Positions 7,904 through 15,529 of a DNA stretch of 16,591 nt are shown here, in pieces. The notes beneath the pieces are model-generated. The model did not search any database. It worked only from the letters and a program-made list of their open reading frames with translations, and had not been told where the DNA came from. Source of the stretch: an uncultured Synergistales bacterium (GTDB lineage Bacteria; Synergistota; Synergistia; Synergistales; Aminobacteriaceae); assembly GCA_905233335.1 (NCBI GenBank), contig CAJOED010000037.1:1-16591 (forward strand), read 5' to 3'. The position numbers were made by a program, and so were the translations under genes. Position 1 is the stretch's first letter. Every line of letters begins with the position of its first letter.

Positions 7904-8718
7904 CGCTTCCCCTTCTGTCCCGGAAGAGGCCACAGCGAAATATACTGCTCATGCAGGAACGTCGGGTAATCCCGCTCCATGTCGGGGCGTTCCCACTTGT
8001 ACACGTCAGCCCTTCCGCGCAAGTACCTCATCAACGCCGGAGGGGTATCATCATCAACTACTATCGGGACACCCTGCGCCTTCATGCTGTCGAGATACTC
8101 ACGCAACCCCGCAAAATTCCCCTTTGCCCATAACGCGAAATTCTCCGGCCTGTCGACTTTGCACCCCGCCGCATGCAATAATACCCCGCACGAACCGCCC
8201 ATATCGCTGATAGTGGAATCCTTCAGCACTTGGCCGACAAGTATTGAGCTTGACAATCTCGCCTGAAACTCCGCTAATCTCCGCTGGTAGTACGGGTAAT
8301 TCTGCGCGTCCCATTCCGATAACGCCGTGAGTACTCTCTGCGCAACAAACGGTATCACTGACGGATCATACAGCGCGCTCATCTCTGCCGGAAATGGTGA
8401 GTACAAATATCTGATTGTGAATGCGTCCTTGTTCCTGTCAGTTACTCCCGCCGAACGTGCATCGTCCTCATCAAGCGCGATAATTTTCGTCCCTTCATGA
8501 AGTTCACGAAACACCCGGCCGCGTTCATTCTGCACTAAATCACCGTTGGCATTCCATACACGCAAAGGAGTAATGTCGACTTCCGGCCCTCCGATAAATG
8601 AGGCAAGCAGGACAAGCCATGGATGACTTACTGCTACATTGAGTTTGTCCTCACAACAGCCCGTCCCGCAAAAAGCAAATATCACGCCGACAATCAGCGC
8701 AAAAATCCTATTCGCCAA
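7900..8718 (-). CDS. Lipoprotein resembling metal-type (TroA/ZnuA-like) solute-binding proteins, divergent
   Basis: This 272-residue exported protein has a hydrophobic start (residues 5-16) and a likely lipobox GTGC (C21). The mature part begins with KLNVAVSHPWLVLLASFIGG, which resembles the first strand and helix of cluster A-I metal-binding proteins. PYYQRRLAEFQARL further on resembles the family's helix before the domain linker. The usual set of His ligands is not evident (SHPW near the start is the only candidate in the expected place), so the substrate is uncertain and this could be an unrelated envelope protein. No permease or ATPase lies next to it. The start TTG 8716-8718 overlaps the end of rnc by 11 bases, with GAGGGC just upstream, so it is translated with the fatty-acid operon. 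The stop overlaps the convergent glycosyltransferase stop (7900-7903). Confidence 0.6.
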   Translation of the reverse strand: MANRIFALIVGVIFAFCGTGCCEDKLNVAVSHPWLVLLASFIGGPEVDITPLRVWNANGDLVQNERGRVFRELHEGTKIIALDEDDARSAGVTDRNKDAFTIRYLYSPFPAEMSALYDPSVIPFVAQRVLTALSEWDAQNYPYYQRRLAEFQARLSSSILVGQVLKDSTISDMGGSCGVLLHAAGCKVDRPENFALWAKGNFAGLREYLDSMKAQGVPIVVDDDTPPALMRYLRGRADVYKWERPDMERDYPTFLHEQYISLWPLPGQKGKR

Positions 8719-9439
8719 ATTTCGCCCTCAAATCACGCAATACTAACGCCGCTACTTTTGCTTCTGCACCCCGCCGAGTTCTGTCCGTCTCTGTGTGCTC
8801 AAAGCCGGAAAGATACAGTCTCACCTCGAACGTCGGAGCGTGTGAAGGCCCCGTAACAGAAAGCAATTCATACTCCGGGAGGGGCATCCCGCGCGCCTGA
8901 AGCCACATCTGTAGTTCGGATTTCGGGTTGTGTTCTGCTGCTTGTTCTTCCGCGTCATTGAGGAATAATTTTTTGATGACACGTTCCGCCGCCGCAACTC
9001 CTCCGTCAAGACACACTGCACCCAAAACAGCCTCCATAGCATCAGCACATATCGATTTCGGGAGCGATTCCGTCTTCAGTGCGTGCCCGTGAAGAAGCAT
9101 ATACGGTATCCGCAGGGCTTGTGCTCTCTTGTAGAGTGAGTCGGCCTTGACGAGTTCAGCACGCATTTTCGTGAGTTCTCCCTCGTCGGAATCAGGATAC
9201 ATCTTATACAGTGCCCGCGCAGTTATGAAGCTCAATATAGAATCACCGAGAAATTCAAGACGCTCATTATTGTGAAAAAGCCCGTACTCGTTCGCAAACG
9301 ACGAATGACATAGTGCCTCCTCAAGCAAATATCTATCGCTGAAAGTGTAGCCTAAATCCTTTTCGAGAACGTCTAAATCCCGCTCATCTATTCTGGCCTT
9401 TTTGCGTAGGGGGCCGAACTCCTCATCAAACCCCGGCAT
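8708..9439 (-). CDS. rnc: Ribonuclease III
   Basis: This 243-residue protein has the normal length for bacterial RNase III, the endonuclease that cuts double-stranded RNA in rRNA and mRNA processing. The catalytic domain carries the signature NERLEFLGDS (58-67) with E62 and D66, and the second metal-binding pair is D133 and E136 in ADAMEAVLGA. The C-terminal double-stranded-RNA-binding domain spans about 168-240 (PKSELQMWLQ, GPSHAPTFEV, AEAKVAALVLRDL). ATG 9437-9439 lies within the last codons of fabF (14-base overlap), so the two are coupled. rnc next to the acpP/fabF genes is a widespread arrangement in Gram-positive and related bacteria. Confidence 0.97.
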   Translation of the reverse strand: MPGFDEEFGPLRKKARIDERDLDVLEKDLGYTFSDRYLLEEALCHSSFANEYGLFHNNERLEFLGDSILSFITARALYKMYPDSDEGELTKMRAELVKADSLYKRAQALRIPYMLLHGHALKTESLPKSICADAMEAVLGAVCLDGGVAAAERVIKKLFLNDAEEQAAEHNPKSELQMWLQARGMPLPEYELLSVTGPSHAPTFEVRLYLSGFEHTETDRTRRGAEAKVAALVLRDLRAKFGE

Positions 9440-10679
9440 ATTTCTCGAACGCTAACACGCCGTTATGACCGCCGAAACCAAAACTGTTCACCAGCAGCCT
9501 GTCTACTTTCCTGTTCACGCCCGCGCCCGTAGAGATATTCACATCGCATTCCGGATCCGGTGTCTCGTAGTTCAGCGTCGGGTGAATATATCCTTCCTCT
9601 ATCGCCTGAATCGACGCAATGACCTCAAGCCCTCCTGCCGCACCCAAGCAGTGTCCTATCATTGATTTCGTTGATGTTACTGTGATGTTCTTTGCGTATT
9701 CCCCGAAAACATGATTAATCATTCCGGCTTCCATTTTGTCATTGAGTCCCGTAGATGTCCCATGAGCATTAATGTAGTCCACCTGCGACTTGTCCCATCC
9801 CGACATCTTTATGGCCTTTTCCGTTGCGAACGCCGCGCCTTTTGCTTCGGGATCAGGAGCTGTTATGTGTCCCGCATCACATGATGTCCCGTAGCCGGTG
9901 AACTCCGCGTAAATGTGCGCCCCTCGTGCTAATGCGTGTTCGAGTTCCTCAAGCACAACTACTCCGGCACCTTCACCCATGACGAAACCGTCGCGATTCA
10001 GGTCAAAAGGTCGTGAGGCGTGTTCGGGGTCATCGTTCCGTGTCGATAACGCTTTCATTGACGCAAACCCCGCAATGCTGATAGCACGCAATGCCGCTTC
10101 TGTCCCGCCGGTAATCATAACGTCTGCATCATCACGGACTATCGCATGATACGCCTCGCCCATCGAGTGAAGTGAAGTAGCACACGCCGTTACTATGCAC
10201 AAGTTCGGGCCTTTTGCACCAAGTACTATTGCTACGTACGCCGTCGACATGTTGCTAATCATCATGGGAATGAAATATGGACTTACGCGACGGGAGCCTT
10301 TCGTGAGCATTATTCCGAAATTGTTGAATGAGGTCTCTATTCCTCCCTGACCTGTTCCGATGTACACTCCAAAACGGTATGGGTCCATGCTCCCGACATC
10401 AAGCCCGGAGTCCTCGACAGCCATTTTTGCCGCCGCAACCGCAAACTGTATAGCACGGTCGGATCTCTTTGCTTCTTTTCCCGGCATGTACACGGAAGGA
10501 TCAAAATTCTTTATCTCTGCTCCAAAAGTTACGGGACAATCTCCGAGCTCAAAAGTTGTTATGTGCGATATTCCGTTCCTGCCTTCACGCAATGCCTGCC
10601 AGTAATCCTTTTTGCCGAATGCTATCGGGCTTACGGGGCCAAGTCCTGTAACTACTACTCTGCGTTTGCTGTTGTTCAA
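9426..10679 (-). CDS. fabF: Beta-ketoacyl-ACP synthase II
   Basis: This 417-residue condensing enzyme extends acyl-ACP by two carbons using malonyl-ACP. The catalytic triad is complete: C166 in TACATS, H306 in NAHGTST and H343 in MIGHCLGAAGG. The start VVVTGLGPVSPIA and the C-terminal NSFGFGGHNG glycine loop are typical of FabF rather than FabB or FabH. It begins at TTG 10677-10679 with GAGGAGC (about 10690-10696) upstream. It lies between acpP and rnc in a co-directional operon, with a 14-base overlap into rnc. No fabH is present in the window, so the initiating condensing enzyme must be encoded elsewhere. Confidence 0.97.
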   Translation of the reverse strand: MNNSKRRVVVTGLGPVSPIAFGKKDYWQALREGRNGISHITTFELGDCPVTFGAEIKNFDPSVYMPGKEAKRSDRAIQFAVAAAKMAVEDSGLDVGSMDPYRFGVYIGTGQGGIETSFNNFGIMLTKGSRRVSPYFIPMMISNMSTAYVAIVLGAKGPNLCIVTACATSLHSMGEAYHAIVRDDADVMITGGTEAALRAISIAGFASMKALSTRNDDPEHASRPFDLNRDGFVMGEGAGVVVLEELEHALARGAHIYAEFTGYGTSCDAGHITAPDPEAKGAAFATEKAIKMSGWDKSQVDYINAHGTSTGLNDKMEAGMINHVFGEYAKNITVTSTKSMIGHCLGAAGGLEVIASIQAIEEGYIHPTLNYETPDPECDVNISTGAGVNRKVDRLLVNSFGFGGHNGVLAFEKYAGV

Positions 10680-10703
10680 GTTAATTCACGCTCCTCTATA
10701 AAG

Positions 10704-10735
10704 AAAAGGGGAAAGAACAAAAAAGCTCCTCCCCC
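10704..10735 (-). terminator. Possible weak terminator or attenuator between acpP and fabF
   Basis: On the minus strand GGGGGA (10735-10730) can pair with TTCCCC (10713-10708), six pairs with one wobble around a 16-base loop, followed by TTTTC. The loop is T-rich and the stem short, so it would be leaky at most. It could allow more acpP than fabF transcript. Confidence 0.3.
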
Positions 10736-10758
10736 GTAAAAATAACAAAAAAGCCTTC

Positions 10759-11010
10759 TTAGTCTTCCACGCCGATTTTCGCAAGCGTGTAATTCATTGC
10801 CTCACCGACCGATGTCAATTTTTCAGCATCCTCGTCGGGTATCTCTATGTCGAACTCTTCCTCGATTCCCATAATAAGCTCTACGATGTCAAGCGAGTCC
10901 GCTCCGAGATCTTCAACAAAATTTTTTTCAGGAGTTACCTGATCTTCCTCAACATCAAGACGATCGGAAACTATTGCCTTCAATTTTGCTACTACTTCTT
11001 CTTTCGTCAT
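10759..11010 (-). CDS. acpP: Acyl carrier protein
   Basis: This 83-residue acidic protein carries growing acyl chains as thioesters on a 4'-phosphopantetheine arm. The attachment serine is S39 in GADSLDIVEL, and the flanking LGADSLD and EEEFDIEIPDE segments are near-invariant in ACPs. The start is ATG 11008-11010, chosen because a strong Shine-Dalgarno AAGGGAGGTGA (11015-11025) stands directly upstream; a longer reading from TTG 11028 would put that site inside the gene. It follows fabG by about 39 bases and precedes fabF by 79. The N-terminus (MTKEEVVAKLKAIV) is typical. Confidence 0.97.
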   Translation of the reverse strand: MTKEEVVAKLKAIVSDRLDVEEDQVTPEKNFVEDLGADSLDIVELIMGIEEEFDIEIPDEDAEKLTSVGEAMNYTLAKIGVED

Positions 11011-11049
11011 GATTTCACCTCCCTTCAAGATTATTCACTGCTAATATAA

Positions 11050-11820
11050 TTAACACATTGTCATGCCTCCGTCAACTGCCAAGACCTGACCAGTGATGTA
11101 TGAGCTTGTATCTTTCGCGAAAAATATTACTGCATTTGCTACGTCTTCAGGCTGTCCCATTCTCTTTACGGGTATCGTATGCAGTATTCCGTCTTTCACT
11201 TCCGGCTTGAGTATTTCTGTCATGTCCGTAGCGATAAATCCCGGTGCTATTGCGTTGGCCGTAATCCCGCGTTCGGCGTACTCTCTCGCTGTCGATTTCG
11301 TGAGACCGATAATTCCCGCCTTTGATGCCGAGTAGTTCGCCTGTCCTGCATTGCCGGTAAGACCCACGACAGAAGCTATATTGATGATTCGTCCGTAACG
11401 TGCCTTTGCCATGTCCCGTATTGCCTCACGTGTGCAGAAAAATGCGGCGTTGAGGTTGGTGTTGATGACGGCGTGCCAGTCTTCCGGCTTCATGCGCATC
11501 AACAACGTATCGCGGGTAATCCCTGCATTGTTCACGAGGACGCTTACGGGAGCACCCATTGTACTCTTCACGTCCGCAAAGAGCTTCACGACCTGTTCAT
11601 AGTCGCTCACGTCAGCGCGGAAAATTTCGGCCTTCACCCCGTAAGTTTTTGCTTCTTCCTGTAACTTTCGGGCGTTCTCCTCGCTTCTGTTGTAGTTTAT
11701 CGCAACGTCGTAATTATTTTTCGCAAGCTCAAGAACTATAGCGCGTCCTATACCTCTTGAAGCTCCTGTTACCAGTGCAAGCAAATTATTTTTCTCCATT
11801 CTGTTTGTGTCATACCTCAT
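11050..11820 (-). CDS. fabG: 3-oxoacyl-ACP reductase (NADPH)
   Basis: This 256-residue short-chain dehydrogenase reduces beta-ketoacyl-ACP to the hydroxyacyl form. Its Rossmann motif TGASRGIG lies near the N-terminus, NNAG follows in the middle, and the catalytic Ser-Tyr-Lys set is S150, Y163 and K167 (numbered from 11820). The C-terminus GQVLAVDGGMTM is typical of FabG. The start is ambiguous. ATG 11820 has only a distant GGGAAG, while ATG 11799 (MEKNNLLALVTG) gives the usual N-terminal length but has GAGG about 15 bases away. It lies between fabD and acpP, but the upstream gap to fabD is unusually long (148 bases) and holds a repeat-like element. Confidence 0.96.
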   Translation of the reverse strand: MRYDTNRMEKNNLLALVTGASRGIGRAIVLELAKNNYDVAINYNRSEENARKLQEEAKTYGVKAEIFRADVSDYEQVVKLFADVKSTMGAPVSVLVNNAGITRDTLLMRMKPEDWHAVINTNLNAAFFCTREAIRDMAKARYGRIINIASVVGLTGNAGQANYSASKAGIIGLTKSTAREYAERGITANAIAPGFIATDMTEILKPEVKDGILHTIPVKRMGQPEDVANAVIFFAKDTSSYITGQVLAVDGGMTMC

Positions 11821-11851
11821 CTGTTGTTTCGTTCTTCCCTGCCATTTGCAA

Positions 11852-11949
11852 CTCCTCTGTCATTTGTCGTCCCTCTGTCAGCAAGGGGCTTCTTGTTAAG
11901 GTGTTACCCCCTTCTGTCATCTCATGACATCTCCCTTTGCAGGGGCGAC
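11852..11949. repeat. REP/MITE-like structured intergenic element between fabD and fabG
   Basis: The 148-base gap contains a perfect dyad TGTCAT-CTC-ATGACA (11915-11929). Around it lie C-rich and G-rich tracts: CCCCC before it, and CTCCC and AGGGG after it. The motif CCTCTGTCA occurs at 11854-11862 and 11872-11880, with a near copy CTTCTGTCA at 11911-11919. No convincing coding frame is present. The stacked self-complementary blocks look like a dispersed palindromic repeat inserted in the operon. Copy number elsewhere cannot be seen from this window. Confidence 0.5.
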
Positions 11950-11968
11950 AAGGCCAAGCCGGAAAGAG

Positions 11969-12907
11969 CTACAAATTTGCGCGTATTGCCTCTAACTTTT
12001 CGGGAGTGCCGCCGCTCATCAATGACAAGCCTTTTTTGCAGCGTTTTATCAGTCCCGAAAGAACTTCACCCGCGCCGAGTTCGTAAAACGTATCAACATT
12101 CAGCGTGTCCGTCATGAACATTACGCTGTCTTCCCATAACACCGGGCTGAAAGTCTGAACGTATAAACTCTCTCTGATTTCTGCCGGAGTCTTCACGGGC
12201 TTTGCAGATGCATTTGCGATAATATCATACTTTGCGTCATTCCACGAAATTTTTGCGAACTCATCACGTAATTTTTCTGCGGCGGGCTTCATGTACTTGC
12301 TGTGAAAAGGTGCGCTGACATTCAGTTTTACGGCTTTCTTGGCACCAAAATTTTTTGCCTGCTCTATTGCCTTGTCGATGTACTCACTCATTCCCGAAAT
12401 TACGATCTGTCCGGGCGAATTGAAGTTTGCGGGCTGTATTTCTCCGTCGGGAGCGAGAGAAGCACACATAGTTTTCACGTCGTCAGGTTTTGCCCCGATG
12501 AACGCCGCCATTGCTCCGACACCTTCCGGCACTGCTTCCTGCATGAACGTCCCGCGAGAACGTACCAGCCTCACAGCGTCCCGAAAAGATATTACGCCCG
12601 ACGCAACTAACGCGGTGTATTCGCCGAGACTGTGTCCTGCAGCGCATGAAGGGTTAATGTCCGCGCCGAGTTCGTCAGTGAGTGCTCGTAATGCGGCAAT
12701 GCTGACGGTCATTATTGCGGGCTGTGAGTTTTTCGTGAGGGTCAATTCTGATTCGCTGCCCTCGAACATCAAGCGCGTGAGGTGATATGACAGTGCGTCG
12801 TCTGCTTCCTCGAATACAGCCTTAGCACTTGGGAACGCCGAGAATAACTCTCTGCCCATTCCGACACTCTGCGAACCCTGACCAGGAAATACTAACGCAT
12901 ACATCAT
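11969..12907 (-). CDS. fabD: Malonyl-CoA:ACP transacylase
   Basis: This 312-residue enzyme transfers malonyl from CoA to ACP, supplying the extender unit. The nucleophile is S93 in GHSLGE and the catalytic His is H202 in APFHSKYM, almost the same positions as E. coli S92 and H201. LVFPGQGSQSVGMG at the N-terminus is the family hallmark. The ATG at 12907 overlaps the fabK stop as ATGA; a second ATG at 12904 gives better spacing from the GAGGTGA ribosome site, so the true start may be three bases later. It is co-directional with fabK, and fabG follows after the repeat-like gap. Confidence 0.97.
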   Translation of the reverse strand: MMYALVFPGQGSQSVGMGRELFSAFPSAKAVFEEADDALSYHLTRLMFEGSESELTLTKNSQPAIMTVSIAALRALTDELGADINPSCAAGHSLGEYTALVASGVISFRDAVRLVRSRGTFMQEAVPEGVGAMAAFIGAKPDDVKTMCASLAPDGEIQPANFNSPGQIVISGMSEYIDKAIEQAKNFGAKKAVKLNVSAPFHSKYMKPAAEKLRDEFAKISWNDAKYDIIANASAKPVKTPAEIRESLYVQTFSPVLWEDSVMFMTDTLNVDTFYELGAGEVLSGLIKRCKKGLSLMSGGTPEKLEAIRANL

Positions 12908-13863
12908 CTTTTCACCTCGCCGACGTTCTGCAAAACTTTTTCTGCTTCCGTGAACATGTTCTCGATAATCACCTTTGCCGGCAAAATCTCACTCACCATT
13001 GCGGCACTCTGACCGGCCATCAATGACCCCCAGTCAGTATCACCGTCGACGACAGCCGCGCGCAATTTCCCCGTACCGAGAGCTTCTATTTCCGACGCAG
13101 GAGCATTCTCGCTTTCGAGGCGTTCAAATTCTGCTGTGAGTTTGTTGCGTAAACATCTCACGGGGTGGCCTAAACTCTGTCCCGTTACGGCTGTGCTTCT
13201 GTCTTTGGCCTGAAGAACTGCTTTCTTGTAGTTCGGGTGCACCGTGCATTCTTCACAGCAAATAAATCTTGTCCCGACCTGCACACCTTCAGCACCAAGC
13301 GCAAACGCCGCCACTATTCCGCGACCGTCCGCAACACCTCCCGCACACACTACAGGGATCTTCACTGCCTGCGCAATCTGTGGAGTGAGTACCATTGTCG
13401 TAAGTTCGCCGATGTGCCCGCCAGCCTCCATGCCTTCAGCAACAACAGCGTCCGCACCCTGCTTCTCGACTCGTCGTGCCTGTGTTACGGAAGCTACTAC
13501 GGGAATTACGATCGTCCCAAGCGGCTTGAGGCGTTCGAGGACTTTTCCGGGACTCCCTGCTCCTGTTGTTACTACGGGGACTTTGTGTTTCGCGGCAATC
13601 TCCAGCGCACTCTCTGCAGTCGGGGACATCAGCATAATGTTCAGCCCGAAAGGCCTGCCAGGCTCTATGAGTCTCTGTGCTTTCAGTATCTCCTGTTCGA
13701 GGATTTCGGGAGGTGTATTTGCGGCGGCGATTACTCCGAGTCCACCTCCATTACTGACGGCACTAGCTAACTCTGCATTTGCCACCCAAGCCATTCCGCC
13801 CTGTATTATGGGATATTTCGTCCCCAGAATTTTGCATATACGGTTATCATCTCTCAATAACAT
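12904..13863 (-). CDS. fabK: Enoyl-ACP reductase II (FMN-dependent)
   Basis: This 319-residue TIM-barrel flavoprotein related to nitronate monooxygenase reduces trans-2-enoyl-ACP, the last step of each elongation cycle. Its motifs are IIQGGMAWVAN at the N-terminus, SNGGGLGVIA, EGMEAGGHIGE with the likely catalytic H150 (H144 in S. pneumoniae FabK), and CAGGVADGRG with GVQVGTRF for FMN phosphate binding. Its position between plsX and fabD supports FabK rather than another nitronate-oxygenase-like enzyme. The start is ATG 13861-13863 with GAGGGTGA upstream. No FabI or FabL is seen here. FabK enzymes are known to be insensitive to triclosan. Confidence 0.95.
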   Translation of the reverse strand: MLLRDDNRICKILGTKYPIIQGGMAWVANAELASAVSNGGGLGVIAAANTPPEILEQEILKAQRLIEPGRPFGLNIMLMSPTAESALEIAAKHKVPVVTTGAGSPGKVLERLKPLGTIVIPVVASVTQARRVEKQGADAVVAEGMEAGGHIGELTTMVLTPQIAQAVKIPVVCAGGVADGRGIVAAFALGAEGVQVGTRFICCEECTVHPNYKKAVLQAKDRSTAVTGQSLGHPVRCLRNKLTAEFERLESENAPASEIEALGTGKLRAAVVDGDTDWGSLMAGQSAAMVSEILPAKVIIENMFTEAEKVLQNVGEVKR

Positions 13864-13876
13864 TCTTTCACCCTCT

Positions 13877-14860
13877 TTATATTTCGCGGCTTATAAGCTC
13901 TATTGCGTTTTCACCGATAAATTTTCTTGCGGCTGATATTGCGCTCACTATTGCGGGAGATTTTGAGCGTCCATGTGCCTTAATCACTGCACCGTTCACT
14001 CCCAATAACGGCGAACCTCCGTACTTCTCGTAGTTGAAGCGCGCCCATAGTCTTTTCACGACGGGGGACATCAGGAGCATACCTGCCTTTGCCATGAATG
14101 ACTTGCTCACTTCATCAACCAGCAATGACTTCAAGCCCTGCATGATGCCTTCTCCGAGCTTGAGGGCAATATTTCCGTTGAAGCCGTCGCAAACGATAAC
14201 ATCTGCTCTTCCCCATACGACATCATTACCCTCAATGTAGCCGCAAAAATTCAGGCTGTCTTTGTGCTCGATCAATTCACGCGCGGCCAAGACTGTATCA
14301 TCACCCTTAATGTCTTCTGTGCCGTTCGAGAGCAATTTTACTTCCGGATTAGCGACGTTCATGATTTTGTGTGAGTAAATGCTTCCCATCGTGGCGAACT
14401 GCAAAAGGTTTTCGGGCTTGCACCTGACAGTAGCACCGACATCAAGCATGAATGACACTTTCTCGATTGACGGCATCGGAACACCGAAAGCAGGACGGTC
14501 AATTCCCGGAAGCCTCCCGACGACGAGCACACCTCCCGCGACGATTGCCCCGGTGCTTCCTGCTGACACACAGCCTTGAGCGTCGCCCCTTCTCACCATC
14601 TCCATAGCAACACGGAGGCTTGAATTTTTCTTGCGGCGTATGGCGTTTGCAGGGTGTTCGTCGGGATCTATTATCTCGTCGGCATGTTCTATGTGTATGC
14701 GCGGATGATTTTCGAGGCAGGATTTTATTTTTTCTGTATCGCCGGTTAATACTATCTCTATGTCGTCAAATTCTTTGCAGGCACTGACAGCTCCGGCGCA
14801 AATTTCGTTCGGGGCATTATCTCCTCCCATCGCGTCAACTGCTATTGTGATTGTGCTCAT
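13877..14860 (-). CDS. plsX: Phosphate acyltransferase PlsX
   Basis: This 327-residue peripheral membrane enzyme converts acyl-ACP and phosphate to acyl-phosphate, the donor used by PlsY in phospholipid synthesis. Family motifs are ITIAVDAMGGDNAP at the N-terminus, GCVSAGSTGA, GVLVVGRLPGIDRPA, LDVGATV, CDGFNGNIALK and YGGSPLLGVNG. The length is normal. The start is ATG 14858-14860 with AGGGG (14866-14870) five bases away. It lies 12 bases after fapR and 13 before fabK, so the fapR-plsX-fabK block is a tight unit. The fapR-plsX pairing is the standard layout of FapR-regulated clusters. Confidence 0.97.
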   Translation of the reverse strand: MSTITIAVDAMGGDNAPNEICAGAVSACKEFDDIEIVLTGDTEKIKSCLENHPRIHIEHADEIIDPDEHPANAIRRKKNSSLRVAMEMVRRGDAQGCVSAGSTGAIVAGGVLVVGRLPGIDRPAFGVPMPSIEKVSFMLDVGATVRCKPENLLQFATMGSIYSHKIMNVANPEVKLLSNGTEDIKGDDTVLAARELIEHKDSLNFCGYIEGNDVVWGRADVIVCDGFNGNIALKLGEGIMQGLKSLLVDEVSKSFMAKAGMLLMSPVVKRLWARFNYEKYGGSPLLGVNGAVIKAHGRSKSPAIVSAISAARKFIGENAIELISREI

Positions 14861-14872
14861 AGTTTCCCCTTT

Positions 14873-15457
14873 CTATGCAAGTACTTCTATTATGAATCGT
14901 CCCACGAAAATTTCTCTGTCCCCAACTTTCGTACGGACGCTGACTATCTTTTTGCCTTCATGATTCACACCGACTTTTGCGCGCGCAACGAGAACATCAC
15001 CGACGTGTGCATGACCTTTGTATTCTCCCCTCATGGAGTCGATGATGACTTCTGCTGCCTCAATCACTGCCAGGGCTATTGAGCTTGCTTGAGAGTATAT
15101 GTAGTTGTCGCTCACTATGTCCGTGAACTTGAAGGCCATTTCACGAGCTGTCTGGAGGACGGAAAGCCCCCACTTGTCCGGCTCAAGCTCAAGTAATTCA
15201 CCGATGACTTCACCGGGGTTCAGTGATTGAAGTTTGCTGACGGCGTTTTGTGCCATTGTGCGTATGCGTTCGCGGAGTTCGGGAACTCCCATAAGTGCGC
15301 GGTCGAGTCTGATTGTCGAAATGCTGACGTTGAGGCGTGAAGCTAATTCGTTGTCGGTAATCATCGGTTCAGCTTCTATTATTTTTGCGAGTTTATCATG
15401 GCGTAGTTTTCTCCCGGAACTTTCAATTTTCTTTAACACCTGATTATAATACCTCAT
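14873..15457 (-). CDS. fapR: Fatty acid and phospholipid biosynthesis repressor FapR
   Basis: This 194-residue protein has an N-terminal helix-turn-helix (about 22-66; ITDNELASRLNVSISTIRLD, then GVPELRERI) nearly matching B. subtilis FapR. A linker helix (LNPGEVIGELLELE) and a C-terminal hot-dog effector domain (about 95-194) follow. FapR represses lipid-synthesis genes and is released by malonyl-CoA. Compared with the Bacillus protein as I recall it, the Arg and Asn that hold malonyl-CoA (R106, N115) appear as S116 and S125, while F109 is kept. ATG 15457 has no clear Shine-Dalgarno; GTG 15439, with GAGG 12 bases upstream, is an alternative start. It leads the operon and has its own promoter with an overlapping dyad. 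Confidence 0.93.
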   Translation of the reverse strand: MRYYNQVLKKIESSGRKLRHDKLAKIIEAEPMITDNELASRLNVSISTIRLDRALMGVPELRERIRTMAQNAVSKLQSLNPGEVIGELLELEPDKWGLSVLQTAREMAFKFTDIVSDNYIYSQASSIALAVIEAAEVIIDSMRGEYKGHAHVGDVLVARAKVGVNHEGKKIVSVRTKVGDREIFVGRFIIEVLA

Positions 15458-15479
15458 TGCAAGCTAAAAATTTTTGGCG

Positions 15480-15507
15480 CGAATTATACGGGCTGTGTGT
15501 TAATTCG
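15480..15507. promoter_or_regulatory. Candidate operator: inverted repeat over the fapR promoter
   Basis: CGAATTA (15480-15486) and TAATTCG (15501-15507) form a perfect 7-base inverted repeat with a 14-base spacer. One arm overlaps the -10 box and the other the -35 box, so a bound dimer would block polymerase. It differs from the Bacillus FapR site (TTAGTAC-type arms), but autoregulation by this FapR is the simplest reading. Confidence 0.5.
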
Positions 15508-15511
15508 TCAA
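15483..15511 (-). promoter_or_regulatory. Sigma-70 type promoter of the fapR operon
   Basis: On the minus strand TTGACG (15511-15506) and TATAAT (15488-15483) are separated by exactly 17 bases. The predicted transcript would start near 15476, leaving a leader of about 20 bases before ATG 15457 or about 37 before GTG 15439. Confidence 0.85.
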
Positions 15512-15529
15512 GGCAGAAATTTCTTGTGC

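Noticed and set aside
7904..7960. Terminator between the convergent glycosyltransferase and lipoprotein genes
   Set aside because: The two stops overlap, and I see no hairpin with a T-tract on either strand nearby.
11824..12117. Plus-strand 97-codon frame across the fabD-fabG gap
   Set aside because: It runs antisense into fabD, lacks a ribosome site and is low in coding character.
13237..13936. Plus-strand open frames opposite fabK
   Set aside because: They are shadows of fabK with no family features, and fabK is certain on the minus strand.
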